64,000 nucleotides of DNA from Pontiella desulfatans (lineage in GTDB: Bacteria > Verrucomicrobiota > Kiritimatiellia > Kiritimatiellales > Pontiellaceae), in assembly GCF_900890425.1 (NCBI RefSeq), contig NZ_CAAHFG010000002.1:620001-684000 (forward strand), given 5' to 3'. Each line of letters opens with the position of its first letter. Position 1 is the first letter of the stretch. Shown here piece after piece: positions 35,183 to 43,652 of the stretch. The position numbers and the translations under genes were made by a program. Below the pieces are notes generated by a model, which saw only the letters and a program-made list of their open reading frames with translations, made no database searches and had not been told where the DNA came from.

Positions 35183-35418
35183 ATAGGATTGTCCTCGCTG
35201 GTTTAGATGAATGCAAGTAGCAGGGCTTGTACCAGTCGGGGATCATTTTTCGTGCGCGGTTGCCGCCGGAACCGGTGTTTTGCTCCGGTCCGCGGGAATC
35301 CGGGCTTATTTCGCTGTTTTTTGGCTTTGTTTGGGGTTGACAGTGGCGGGGCGATTCCGTAGTTTCCGCCCCTTGATTTTTTGGGAAGAAAGCCCCGTTC
35401 GGGGTATTGAGGTTATTT
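35183..35418 (+). promoter_or_regulatory. rplU promoter and leader
   Basis: TTGACA at 35337-35342, 17-base spacer and TAGTTT at 35360-35365 form a good sigma70-type promoter for rplU-rpmA. A short GC hairpin (CCCC/GGGG, 35393-35404) stands directly before the ribosome binding site GAGG (35409-35412), so leader regulation is possible. No promoter was assigned for the divergent lipoprotein. Confidence 0.6.
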
Positions 35419-35733
35419 ATGGAAGCATATGCAGTAATTGAAACCGGCGGAAAACAGTACCGCGTTCAGCAGGGCGATGTTCTTGACATCGAACTGCTTG
35501 CAACCGACGAAGGCGCAAGTGTCGAGTTCGACGCTCTGGCCGTTTCCAACGGTTCCGAGCTCTCGATCGGCACCCCGGTTGTTGAGGGGGCCAAGGTTAA
35601 GGCTTCGGTTGTTGAAAACCTGCGCGGCAAAAAGATTTATTCTTTCAAGAAGAAACGCCGTAAGGGATATCGTCGTAAAATTGGTCATCGCCAGGAGCTG
35701 ACCAAAATTAAAGTGGAAGAAATCAGCGCATAA
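35419..35733 (+). CDS. rplU: 50S ribosomal protein L21
   Basis: 104 aa. Starts at the ATG 35419 with GAGG six bases upstream; a longer TTG frame is not needed. AVIETGGKQYRVQQGDVLDIE at the N-terminus and KIYSFKKKRRKGYRRKIGHRQ near the C-terminus are signature L21 sequences that contact 23S rRNA. Followed 18 bases later by rpmA, the conserved rplU-rpmA-obg order of bacteria. Confidence 0.98.
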   Translation: MEAYAVIETGGKQYRVQQGDVLDIELLATDEGASVEFDALAVSNGSELSIGTPVVEGAKVKASVVENLRGKKIYSFKKKRRKGYRRKIGHRQELTKIKVEEISA

Positions 35734-35751
35734 ATTTGCGGGAGGTTCGTC

Positions 35752-36006
35752 ATGGCTCATAAAAAAGGACAAGGTTCATCCAGCAACGGTCGCGACAGTA
35801 ATGCACAACGTCGTGGTGTAAAGCGCTTCGGTGGCCAGAAAGTAACTGCGGGCAGCATTTTGGTCCGTCAGGTTGGAACGAAATTCCACGCTGGCGACAA
35901 TGTGGGCTGCGGACGCGATTACACGCTTTTCGCGCTGAAGGACGGTGTTGTTGAATTCAACAAGCGTCAGCGCAAGGTGCATATTCGCGAAGAAGCGGTT
36001 GCTTAG
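35752..36006 (+). CDS. rpmA: 50S ribosomal protein L27
   Basis: 84 aa. Begins [16 protein letters not shown], the flexible basic tail that reaches the peptidyl-transferase centre. RGVKRFGGQ and [15 protein letters not shown] are conserved. There is no extra N-terminal cleavage peptide as seen in Firmicutes. GGGAGG precedes the start. A terminator follows 24 bases after the stop. Confidence 0.98.
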   Translation: MAHKKGQGSSSNGRDSNAQRRGVKRFGGQKVTAGSILVRQVGTKFHAGDNVGCGRDYTLFALKDGVVEFNKRQRKVHIREEAVA

Positions 36007-36029
36007 TTCCAAGCTACGCCAAGCTTGCG

Positions 36030-36062
36030 AAGGTGGGTTTTTAAAGCCCACCTTTTCTTTTG
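36030..36062 (+). terminator. Intrinsic terminator after rpmA
   Basis: AAGGTGGG (36030-36037) pairs with CCCACCTT (36047-36054), followed by TTCTTTT. A second small hairpin GCGGAAC-GGT-GTTCCGC lies at 36064-36080. Separates the ribosomal pair from obg. Confidence 0.75.
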
Positions 36063-36178
36063 GGCGGAACGGTGTTCCGCAGGTTTAAGATTCAAGTTTT
36101 AAATGGCTGAAGGCCGGGCCTCTTGTCTTCCTAACTTAGGGCTTAACACTTCACCACTTAAAACCCTACACTCCCCCT

Positions 36179-37240
36179 ATGAAACACGTCGTATTCAAAG
36201 ATCGCGTCAAAATCTATGCCCGCGCCGGCAACGGTGGCAACGGGTGTGTTTCGTTCCGCCGTGAAAAGTACATTCCCCGGGGCGGTCCCGACGGCGGCGA
36301 CGGCGGCCATGGGGGTTCCGTGATCCTGCGCTGCGACGTCAATGAAGATTCCCTGTTGCCGCTCTATTACCAGCCGCACCAAAAGGCGAAGAATGCCCAG
36401 CATGGGTTGGGGTCGGACTGCCACGGCAAGAACTCGGCCGACTGCATCGTCAAAGTGGCGCCCGGCACGGTGGTTATCGATGCCGAAACCGATGAGTTTG
36501 TGGGCGAATTGCTGAAGGACGGCGAGGAGTTGCTCATCTGCAAGGGCGGGCACGGCGGCCTTGGCAATACACGGTTCAAAAGCTCCACCAACCAAGCCCC
36601 GCGCCAATCCACGGATGGCACCAAGGGCGAGGAGAAGGTTTTCTGGCTCGAACTCAAGTTGATGGCCGATGTCGGCCTCGTGGGTTATCCCAACGCCGGC
36701 AAGTCGACCCTGCTGAGCCAGCTGACGCATGCGCATCCGAAAATTGCGCCGTATCCCTTCACGACCATCAATCCGATTGTCGGAACGCTGGAATATCAAA
36801 ATTTCAGCCGGCTGAAGATTGCCGACATTCCCGGCCTGATCGAAGGCGCGCATGAAGGGGTTGGCCTCGGCCACCAGTTCCTGCGCCACATCGAACGTTC
36901 CCGCTTCATCATTTTCGTGCTCGATATGGCCGGCACGGATGAGCGGAATCCCACCGACGATTTCATGCACCTGAAGGAAGAACTCCGCCTCCATATGGAA
37001 GAGCTTTCCTATACGCCGTATATGGTCGTGGCGAATAAAATGGATAGTCCCGGAGCGGAAGAAAAGCTCAAGGAATTCAAGCAGCGCACCGACGAGCCTA
37101 TTCTCGAAATCTCCGCCGAGCTCGGCGAAGGGCTCGAGCCGGTGAAGGAATATCTCTACAAGCATTTTTTCGAAACCCGAAAAGTGCTCCAGGAAACCGC
37201 GGAACTCGAAGCGGCGGAGTCGGAGAATGAGGACGATTGA
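36179..37240 (+). CDS. obg: GTPase Obg
   Basis: 353 aa essential GTPase linked to 50S maturation and stress control. The glycine-rich Obg fold fills residues 1-158 (AGNGGNGCVSFRREK, GGPDGGDGGHGGSV). The G domain has Walker A GYPNAGKSTLL, switch I PFTTINPIVG, DIPGLIEGAHEG and NKMD. It lacks the optional C-terminal OCT domain and ends in an acidic tail. No Shine-Dalgarno is seen before the ATG at 36179 (preceding bases CTCCCCCT). The last 14 bases overlap the next gene. Confidence 0.97.
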   Translation: MKHVVFKDRVKIYARAGNGGNGCVSFRREKYIPRGGPDGGDGGHGGSVILRCDVNEDSLLPLYYQPHQKAKNAQHGLGSDCHGKNSADCIVKVAPGTVVIDAETDEFVGELLKDGEELLICKGGHGGLGNTRFKSSTNQAPRQSTDGTKGEEKVFWLELKLMADVGLVGYPNAGKSTLLSQLTHAHPKIAPYPFTTINPIVGTLEYQNFSRLKIADIPGLIEGAHEGVGLGHQFLRHIERSRFIIFVLDMAGTDERNPTDDFMHLKEELRLHMEELSYTPYMVVANKMDSPGAEEKLKEFKQRTDEPILEISAELGEGLEPVKEYLYKHFFETRKVLQETAELEAAESENEDD

Positions 37241-38630
37241 CCTGAATGCGGATTTGGGGGAGCTGGACGACGGCTCGCTCGATGCCGCGGTCATGCCGTT
37301 CATCTCCTCTGCCAACATCGCCTGCGGTGCCCATGCGGGAACCCCCGAAACCATGCGGCGCACCGTGCGCCTCGCCAGGCAACACGGGGTTGCCATCGGT
37401 GCGCATCCCGGATATCCCGATCCCGGCAACTTTGGCCGCACCTCGATGGCTCTTTCCATCGATGAACTATGCGCCGTTGTTTGTGGGCAGGTTGCTTTGC
37501 TCAAAAGCATCGCCGCCGGGGAGGGGGCAACGGTTCGCCACGTCAAGCTCCACGGCGCGCTCTACAACGACCTTGCCAGCGACTACGGGCGTTCACTGGC
37601 CCTCTGCCGTTCCATTCAGCGGCTCGATCCCGCTCTGCGTCTCATTGCGTTTTCCAACTCGGCCACGGCGCGCGCCGCCGAAGATGCAGGGCTCGTGGCC
37701 GTCCATGAAGTATTCGCCGACCGCGCCTACACCTCCGAAGGCCGGCTGGTTCCCCGTTCGCAGCCCGGCGCGGTGATCCACGACGAATCGGCCAGCCTTG
37801 CGCAGGTTGAAATGATGGTGCTCCGGCAAAAGGTGCCCACCGTTGGAAGCACGCTGCTCCCGATCCAGGCCGACTCGGTCTGCGTCCACGGCGACAATCC
37901 CTCCGCCATCGCATTCGTCGCCAGCCTCCGGAAGTTTTTCGAGAAGCAGGGGATTGCGGTGCAACAGGCGGGCGAGCACCGGTTCAGCTTTTCCCCTCTC
38001 GGCGAACGTTCGCTGCTCGCGCGGCTCCCGTCGCGCATCGCAAAATCAACCCATCGCCGGATCCGGGGGTTGCAGCTGGCGCTGGAGGGGACTGCCGGGA
38101 TCCGGGAGCTGGTGCCGTGCTATTCCGAACTCAAGATTGATTTCGATCCGTCGCGGGTGTCGTTCGATGAACTTCGCCACCGAATCGAGGAGCTGCCAGA
38201 GGGCGCGGCCGGTTTGCCGAAGCCCCGGTTGGTCGAGGTTCCCGTATGCTACGACGGTCCCGACCTATCGTTGGTGGCGCAACACAACGGGCTGTCGGTT
38301 GTGGATGTGGTGCGGTTGCATGGCGAGTCGGTCTATTGGGTTTACATGCTCGGCTTTGCCCCGGGCTTCGCCTACCTGGGCGGCCTCGATGCCCGGTTGG
38401 CCACACCGCGGCTGGAGTCGCCGCGGCTATCCGTGCCGGCGGGTTCCGTTGGCATTGCCGGAAACCAAACCGGGATTTACCCGCTCGCAAGCCCCGGCGG
38501 CTGGAACATCATTGGGCGCACCCCGTTGACGCTGTTTAATCCTGCGGCGGAAAAGCCCTTCCTTTTCGACCCCGGCGACGAGGTCCGCTTTGTGCCGGTT
38601 TCCGCGGAGGCGTTCGATGCGCACGGTTGA
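37227..38630 (+). CDS. pxpAB: Fused 5-oxoprolinase subunits A and B (PxpA-PxpB)
   Basis: 467 aa. The ATP-dependent 5-oxoprolinase PxpABC opens 5-oxoproline to glutamate in the cytoplasm. Residues 1-245 are PxpA/LamB-YcsF (DLNADLGE at the start, SANIACGAHAG, GAHPGYPD, VKLHGALYN). Residues about 255-467 are PxpB/KipI (GIRELVPCYSELKIDFDP, YMLGFAPGFAYLGGL, GSVGIAGNQTGIYP). In most bacteria these are separate genes; here they form one reading frame. The start overlaps obg by 14 bases and the end overlaps pxpC by 14 bases, so all are translationally coupled. Confidence 0.93.
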   Translation: MRTIDLNADLGELDDGSLDAAVMPFISSANIACGAHAGTPETMRRTVRLARQHGVAIGAHPGYPDPGNFGRTSMALSIDELCAVVCGQVALLKSIAAGEGATVRHVKLHGALYNDLASDYGRSLALCRSIQRLDPALRLIAFSNSATARAAEDAGLVAVHEVFADRAYTSEGRLVPRSQPGAVIHDESASLAQVEMMVLRQKVPTVGSTLLPIQADSVCVHGDNPSAIAFVASLRKFFEKQGIAVQQAGEHRFSFSPLGERSLLARLPSRIAKSTHRRIRGLQLALEGTAGIRELVPCYSELKIDFDPSRVSFDELRHRIEELPEGAAGLPKPRLVEVPVCYDGPDLSLVAQHNGLSVVDVVRLHGESVYWVYMLGFAPGFAYLGGLDARLATPRLESPRLSVPAGSVGIAGNQTGIYPLASPGGWNIIGRTPLTLFNPAAEKPFLFDPGDEVRFVPVSAEAFDAHG

Positions 38631-39441
38631 AATCATCGAACCCGGCATGTATGCCACGGTGCAGGATGCCGGCCGGCCGGGCTGGCTCCGCTACGGGCTT
38701 CCGCCCAGCGGCGCGATGGATCGCCACGCGTTCGGCGCGGCCAATGCTTTGTTGGGCAACGATCCGGACGCCGCCGTGCTCGAAGCCACCGGCACGATGC
38801 CGGTTCTCGAATTCAGCCAATCAACCCGGCTGGCCGTTGCTTATGCCGATCATTTCCAGGCCTTGGATGTTAAGGCGGGGGAGCGCATCGGGTTCGAGCC
38901 CATGCAGAGTGGCTACCGCGCCTACATTGCCATTGAGGGAGGGATCGATGTGCCCGTTGTGATGGGGAGTCGCTCGACCTATGTGCCGGGGAAGTTGGGC
39001 GAAGTGTTGAAGACGGGCGATGTGTTGCCTCTTGGCATCGGAGCAGGCGAGCCGCCTTCGATACGAAAGCATGTACCGCAGGCGGCTCGCCTGCCCCGTC
39101 GCACAGTACGCGTCATCCCCGGCCCCGAGGCGGACTGGTTCGACTGCGGGGGATTGAACACCTTCCTGACCGAAGCCTTCACGGTGTCCGCCAAGTCCGA
39201 CCGCACCGGCATTCGGTTGGAGGGAACGCCGCTCTCGTTCCGTTCCGATGCGCAGATGGTGTCGGCGGGCATCGCCTTCGGCACCATCCAGGTTCCGCCT
39301 TCCGGCCAGCCCATCGTCATGATGGCCGACCACCCGACCACCGGCGGCTATCCCCGCATCGGCAACGTGGTGGAGGAAGATCTGCCGATCCTCGCCCAGG
39401 CCCGGCCGGGCGACGCCATCCGGTTTGCCGAGGTGCGGTAG
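38617..39441 (+). CDS. pxpC: 5-oxoprolinase subunit C (PxpC / KipA family)
   Basis: 274 aa. The start is ATG 38617 after GGAGG (38606-38610), inside the end of pxpAB. MRTVEIIEPGMYATVQDAGRPG and YGLPPSGAMDRHAF are the classic PxpC/urea-amidolyase-related start. PPSGQPIVMMADHPTTGGYPRIG near the end is the family signature. It forms the catalytic complex with PxpA and PxpB. The next gene is convergent. Confidence 0.95.
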   Translation: MRTVEIIEPGMYATVQDAGRPGWLRYGLPPSGAMDRHAFGAANALLGNDPDAAVLEATGTMPVLEFSQSTRLAVAYADHFQALDVKAGERIGFEPMQSGYRAYIAIEGGIDVPVVMGSRSTYVPGKLGEVLKTGDVLPLGIGAGEPPSIRKHVPQAARLPRRTVRVIPGPEADWFDCGGLNTFLTEAFTVSAKSDRTGIRLEGTPLSFRSDAQMVSAGIAFGTIQVPPSGQPIVMMADHPTTGGYPRIGNVVEEDLPILAQARPGDAIRFAEVR

Positions 39442-39450
39442 GGCGGCTGC

Positions 39451-40905
39451 CTACGGCGCTGTTTTGCGGATTGGCAGGCGCAGGCGAAAGGTGGTTTCGT
39501 CCGTTTGGCCATCGATCAGTTCGAGCGTCCCGCCGTGGGCGTGGGCGATTTCTAGGGCGAGGCAGAGCCCCAGCCCGGTGCCGTCGATCTTGCGGTTTCG
39601 GCCTTTGTCGACCCGGTAGAAGCGTTCAAACACGCGGTGGCGTTCGCTGTCGGGGATGGGGATTCCCCGGTTGGAGATCGTCAGGCTCGCCCATCCTTCC
39701 GTGTGCGAGAGCTCCAGGATGATGGGCGGTTCGCCCTGGCTATACTTCACCGCGTTGCCGGCCAGGTTGCGGAGCAGGAGTTCCAGCAACCCCCGGTCGG
39801 CCTCGACCTCGATGCCGGGTTCGATCCGGGCCTGCGTCTCCTGCCGGGGATCGAGGCTGCACACATCGTCGCAAAGCTCGCCGACCAGTTCCGAAAGATC
39901 CACCGTTTCCCTGTTGAGCGCAATCCGTCCGGCGTCGGCCTGCGACAGGATCAGCAGTTTGCGGAGAATGCCATCGAGACGTTGCACCTCGTCGAGCAGG
40001 TCCATGTAGGTGCGTTGGTCGTCCGAGCCATCGGCGGAATGGCCCAGGGCCGCTTCGATGTCCGCCTGAAGGATGGTGAGCGGGGTCTTGAGTTCGTGCG
40101 CGGCATCGGCGCTGAAGCGCGCCGCCTGCTTGAAGCTGCGCTCCAGGCGCTGCAGCATGTCGTTGATGGTGTCGATGAGCTCCCGGAACTCGATGTCGGC
40201 CTTGGCCACGGAGATGCGCTCGTCCAGGTTGAGGACGGTGACTCTGCGCGCCGTATGCACAATGGTGTTTACCGGGCGCATCGCCAGCTGCGCCAGCACC
40301 CAGCCGCCGCCAACCAGCAGCAAAAACGCCAGCGGCACCGACAGCAGCAGGTTGTTGCGGAATTCGCCGAGTTCGGCCTCCAGCGGTTCCAGGCTGATGC
40401 CGAAGAGCAAGCGGGCCGAGGGGTTGCAAATGGCCATCATCCGGTAGGAGCCGACGGTTTCGAAAACCGGGAGCGACGTGGGAATTCCCGAGGGCGGCCC
40501 CCGTCTGAAAAAGGGGGGGCGGTTCGTGGTGGCAGGTTCGCTCCGGGGAAGGGTTGGGTCCAGCGTCGAGCCGGCCGCCTGGAGAATGCGTTGGCCGTCG
40601 AAGCCCGGCGGCCATGTGGCCGACGAAAAATCAATGTTTCCGTCGTAGTCCTCCATGCGGAAGACGAGGCCCTTGCCGGGGTCTTCGCGCTCCAGTTCCA
40701 GCAAGCGGTCTTCGAGGTGTTTCCAGGAGGAGCTCGCCCGGTAGCGTTCCATGTGTTTGCCCAGGATGGCCTGCAGCTCGTTGTCGGTGCGCTCGACGCC
40801 AACGCGGTAGGACATGCGCAGGAAATAGACGCAATAGCCCGTCAGCAAAATCCCGAACAGCGCAACGCTGTACAACGCCTGCTTTAGCTTGAAGGAGCGT
40901 GGCAC
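39451..40905 (-). CDS. Sensor histidine kinase with HAMP domain
   Basis: 484 aa inner-membrane kinase. A first membrane segment (LYSVALFGILLTGYCVYFL), a periplasmic domain to about 185 and a second segment (LLSVPLAFLLLVGGGWVLA) are followed by HAMP (210-262). His270 in FSADAAHELKTPLTIL is the phosphoacceptor. N, G1 and G2 boxes of the ATPase follow (LAGNAVKYS, GTGLGLCLA). It overlaps the response regulator gene by 22 bases, so the pair is coupled. The signal sensed is unknown. Downstream it converges with pxpC. Confidence 0.94.
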   Translation of the reverse strand: MPRSFKLKQALYSVALFGILLTGYCVYFLRMSYRVGVERTDNELQAILGKHMERYRASSSWKHLEDRLLELEREDPGKGLVFRMEDYDGNIDFSSATWPPGFDGQRILQAAGSTLDPTLPRSEPATTNRPPFFRRGPPSGIPTSLPVFETVGSYRMMAICNPSARLLFGISLEPLEAELGEFRNNLLLSVPLAFLLLVGGGWVLAQLAMRPVNTIVHTARRVTVLNLDERISVAKADIEFRELIDTINDMLQRLERSFKQAARFSADAAHELKTPLTILQADIEAALGHSADGSDDQRTYMDLLDEVQRLDGILRKLLILSQADAGRIALNRETVDLSELVGELCDDVCSLDPRQETQARIEPGIEVEADRGLLELLLRNLAGNAVKYSQGEPPIILELSHTEGWASLTISNRGIPIPDSERHRVFERFYRVDKGRNRKIDGTGLGLCLALEIAHAHGGTLELIDGQTDETTFRLRLPIRKTAP

Positions 40906-41564
40906 CGGCTGGCCTCCGCATTGAAGCGGTAACCCGCGTTGCGAACCGTTTCGATGAAGCTATGGCCGTCGCGGTCGATTTTTTCGCGGATGCGCCGAAC
41001 GCAAACCTTGATCAGGCTGGTCTGGGGATCGAAGCCATAGCCCCACACATATTTCAATAGCTGGCTGCGGGTGAACACCTTGCCCGGCGACCGCATCAAA
41101 TATTCCAGCAGGCTGAATTCGCGCGGGGCGAAAAAGATTTCCTCGTCGCCATAGCGCGCCTCGCGGGTCACCAGGTTGAGCATCAGCGGCCCGGCATGCA
41201 GGACGCTGTTGCGCCGCGTCACGGCATTGATGCGCGCCACGAGCTCATTCTGGAAAAAGGGTTTGGTCACATAGTCGTCCGCGCCGAGTTCGAGCCCTTC
41301 GACGCGCTCCTGGTTTTCCGCCAGCGCCGTCAGCAGGATGATTGGAATGGCGTTCCCGTCTTCGCGGAGCGCCCTGAGCACCGAAAGCCCGTCGCGCCCC
41401 GGTAGCAAGATGTCCAGCAGGACAATGTCGTAGCTCCCGCTCGAGGCCATGGCAAAGCCGTCGTCGCCATTGTCGGCGACCTCCGCGACATGCCCCAGCT
41501 CCTCCAGCCCGTTGCGGACGTGGTTCGCAATCTTTTCTTCATCTTCAACAACCAAAATCCGCAT
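40884..41564 (-). CDS. OmpR/PhoB family response regulator
   Basis: 226 aa. The start is the ATG at 41564, preceded by GGGGAGG; a longer open frame extends upstream but reads through the divergent promoter region. Receiver domain with Asp51 in YDIVLLDILLPGRDG as phosphoacceptor and LTA/KPF switch residues, then a winged-helix domain ending NAGYRFNAEA. Partner of the kinase encoded immediately downstream. The divergent EF-hand gene 214 bases away is a natural target (inference). Confidence 0.95.
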   Translation of the reverse strand: MRILVVEDEEKIANHVRNGLEELGHVAEVADNGDDGFAMASSGSYDIVLLDILLPGRDGLSVLRALREDGNAIPIILLTALAENQERVEGLELGADDYVTKPFFQNELVARINAVTRRNSVLHAGPLMLNLVTREARYGDEEIFFAPREFSLLEYLMRSPGKVFTRSQLLKYVWGYGFDPQTSLIKVCVRRIREKIDRDGHSFIETVRNAGYRFNAEASRCHAPSS

Positions 41565-41778
41565 CGGTTCCTCCCCTGAGAGACGTGATGGAGAACCAAA
41601 CGGATGGCGTTGGCGGTTTATTGTGTTTCCCTCGTTACGGAATCGTAACCCTTCGCCATCCAATATTCCCGCGCCCCCCTTCGTTATCAGGACATGCGAA
41701 GCAATGCAGGCTCCAGAGGAAGGCGGTCTTCCAGGGGATGCGGCGTTTCCTGAACACATCCAACCACAGGAGAACCCA
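41565..41778. promoter_or_regulatory. Divergent promoter region between response regulator and EF-hand genes
   Basis: 214 bases without a gene. The ribosome binding sites of both neighbours are visible at its ends (CCTCCCC at 41570-41576 on the minus strand, AGGAGA at 41768-41773 on the plus). I could not assign -35/-10 elements or a direct repeat for the regulator with confidence. Confidence 0.4.
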
Positions 41779-42300
41779 ATGAAATCGAAAACATGGCAAA
41801 CGGCAGGACTCGCAATGGCTCTCATGGGCGCGGCATCCATCGCCCAGGCCCAGGGCCCCGGCGGCCGGGGCGGCAGCCGCGAGGAAATGATCAAGAAATA
41901 CGATAAGGACGGCGATGGCCAGCTCAACGAAGAAGAGCGCAACACCATGCGTGAAGAGATGCAGCAGCAGGGCGGCGGGAAGCAGGGCGAAGGGCAGCAG
42001 CGCGGCGGCGAACGCCTGAGCGCCGCCGATCTCATTGCGAAATTCGACGCGGATGCCGACGGCAAGCTCGATGCCACCGAAGTCGAAGCCATGATGAAGG
42101 AACAGCAGAGCCGCATGCAGAGCCAGCAGGGCCGGCGCGGCGGACCCAACACCCAGGGTGGGCAGCGCAGCGGCCCGCAGGGCGGCGCCAGCCGTGAGGA
42201 AATGCTTAAGAAATACGACAAGGACGGCGACGGCCAGCTCAGCGAAGAAGAACGCGCCGAGATGCGCAAGGATATGCAGAGCCGGCGCGGCGGCAACTAG
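41779..42300 (+). CDS. Secreted EF-hand protein
   Basis: 173 aa small exported protein. The start at 41779 follows AGGAGA; the frame is open further upstream but without a start signal. Signal peptide GLAMALMGAASIAQAQ. Three EF-hand loops follow: DKDGDGQLNEEE, DADADGKLDATE and DKDGDGQLSEEE, joined by Gln/Gly-rich linkers (QQGGGKQGEGQQRGG). It should bind calcium outside the cytoplasm. The first and third hands are near copies. Divergent from the two-component system. Confidence 0.85.
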   Translation: MKSKTWQTAGLAMALMGAASIAQAQGPGGRGGSREEMIKKYDKDGDGQLNEEERNTMREEMQQQGGGKQGEGQQRGGERLSAADLIAKFDADADGKLDATEVEAMMKEQQSRMQSQQGRRGGPNTQGGQRSGPQGGASREEMLKKYDKDGDGQLSEEERAEMRKDMQSRRGGN

Positions 42301-42326
42301 AATTCCAAGACCGCCCAGGCGGTCGG

Positions 42327-42371
42327 CGGCGTCCGGGATCCCTCCATTCTTTCCCGGGCGCCGTTTTTTTT
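42327..42371 (+). terminator. Intrinsic terminator of the EF-hand gene
   Basis: CGGCGTCCGGGA (42327-42338) pairs with TCCCGGGCGCCG (42352-42363), 12 pairs with one G-T, followed by eight T. Confidence 0.85.
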
Positions 42372-42394
42372 GCGCGTATCCTAGAAACGGAAAT

Positions 42395-42425
42395 GAACCA
42401 CAGATGCACGCGGATAATCACAGAT
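42395..42425 (+). repeat. Dispersed repeat, degenerate inverted copy
   Basis: GAACCACAGATGCACGCGGAT and following bases resemble the reverse complement of the ATCCGTGTTCATCCGTGG repeat found at 42685 and 46662. Together with 42681-42706 it brackets the gap like terminal inverted repeats. Confidence 0.5.
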
Positions 42426-42680
42426 ACCCAAGCCGGATATACATAACCGATAACCAACCCGCAGGGAGGGGGCATGGCCGATTTGTACAGCAAGAGAACA
42501 CGCGTTGTGTGAATGAATAATGACGAAGCACCCAGGCACCAAAAGAAAAACCAAAAACGAAACCCGAAATGCCGCCCTTCCGCGCCAAACCCTTCGGCCA
42601 TTCGGACTTCGGCATTCGTTCGGGCTTGGGTCGTTCGTCCTTTCGCGTGCAACAACTTTCGGATCTTCCTGGATATCAGC

Positions 42681-42706
42681 GTCCATCCGTGTTCATCCGT
42701 GGTTCC
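42681..42706. repeat. Dispersed repeat ATCCGTGTTCATCCGTGG
   Basis: The 18-bp core at 42685-42702 is identical to 46662-46679, which overlaps the start of gspK on the other strand. The core itself contains two ATCCGTG words. Confidence 0.65.
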
Positions 42707-42779
42707 ATTCCCGAGTTAAGGTTAACGCCTTTTGATTCGTGCGGGGAGTGGTTCGGCCAAACTCAAACTCAAGCTGGCA

Positions 42780-43652
42780 TTACCGGCTCCGGCCGCCGGA
42801 CGAGCCGCCGCCGGACGAGCCGCCGCCGGACGAACCGCCGCCGGACGAACCGCTGGTTCTTGTCGAGCTGCCGCCGCTGGTTCGGGTGTTGTTGCCCTGC
42901 TGGCGATCCCCCTGTTGCGGCGGCTCGTCTTGTTGCCCCTGCTGGCCGCCCATGCGCTGGGCAAAGGCCGCGCGCTGCTCGGGCGACATCGAGCGCATCA
43001 TGTTGCGCATTTGGTCGATCATGAGGCCTTGGGCGGATTGCGCCTGGGGGGTGGACTGCCGGGCAACGGTCTTGGTGCCGGATGTCGCCTCGGCCAGCAT
43101 CCCTTGGCCATAGCCGCCAACGGCGCTATCGGCCACATGCTTGGTGGGCGTATAGTCGACCGCGTAGGTTTCTCGCTCCCCGGTCACAAAATGCTCAACC
43201 GTCATGCCTTTCATCGTGATTTCCAGGATGTCCCATTCGTTGAGGAAATCGACGATGGTCTGCCGCGGGTCGCGCGGATCGCTGATCTGCTTGATGACCT
43301 GGCTGACATTGTCCTGCCAGATCCGCAGGTTGACGGTCGGGCGCGATTTGAGCGAAAGCACCACGCTGCCTTTTTCGCCGACATAGACGCCCTTCACGAG
43401 CAGGTCGGAAAAGCTGTTCGCCCCCGAGGCCTTGCGCGTTTTCGAAAAGAGATGCTTCTCCAAAATTTCGTCCATGGTCGGCACGTCGCTTTTGAGTCGG
43501 GGCCGTTGCGGTTCGCGTGCCGTGTAGGCGGTCGTGTTGCTGTCGATGTCCACGTTGACGGGCCGGGTGATGGCCACCCCGACCGCGACGGTGCCGAGCA
43601 CGCAGAGCGCGCCGATTCCCGGCAGCGCATACTTGGAAATGTTCGGAATCAT
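42780..43652 (-). CDS. Type II secretion GspC/PilP-like protein with Gly-Ser tail
   Basis: 290 aa, last gene of the secretion operon, overlapping gspM by 4 bases. An N-terminal membrane segment (GALCVLGTVAVGVAI), then a conserved domain (LLVKGVYVGEKGSVVLSLK to DILEITMKGMTVEHFV) compatible with the HR/PilP fold that links the inner-membrane platform to the secretin. The C-terminal third is Gln-rich and ends in repeated SGGGS from four 15-bp tandem units. Assignment as the GspC counterpart rests on position and fold-like features, not on a strong motif. The tail is unusual for GspC. Confidence 0.62.
   Translation of the reverse strand: MIPNISKYALPGIGALCVLGTVAVGVAITRPVNVDIDSNTTAYTAREPQRPRLKSDVPTMDEILEKHLFSKTRKASGANSFSDLLVKGVYVGEKGSVVLSLKSRPTVNLRIWQDNVSQVIKQISDPRDPRQTIVDFLNEWDILEITMKGMTVEHFVTGERETYAVDYTPTKHVADSAVGGYGQGMLAEATSGTKTVARQSTPQAQSAQGLMIDQMRNMMRSMSPEQRAAFAQRMGGQQGQQDEPPQQGDRQQGNNTRTSGGSSTRTSGSSGGGSSGGGSSGGGSSGGRSR
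42790..42849. repeat. 15-bp tandem repeat encoding SGGGS
   Basis: Four consecutive units of CCGCCGCCGGACGAG or one-base variants (42790, 42805, 42820, 42835). In the minus-strand gene they encode Ser-Ser-Gly-Gly-Gly. Copy number probably varies between strains. Confidence 0.85.

Larger units (their letters stand above)
42301..42779. other. Gene-free region with terminator and dispersed repeats
   Basis: About 480 bases. It holds the EF-hand gene terminator, then two inverted copies of a short dispersed repeat (42395-42425 and 42681-42706) around about 255 bases of low-information sequence. Open frames here have no recognisable content. No terminator for the minus-strand secretion operon is obvious. 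Confidence 0.5.

Noticed and set aside
42790-42849. Short regular repeats suggesting a CRISPR-like array
   Set aside because: Units are directly adjacent with no spacers, encode SGGGS in frame and no cas gene is near.
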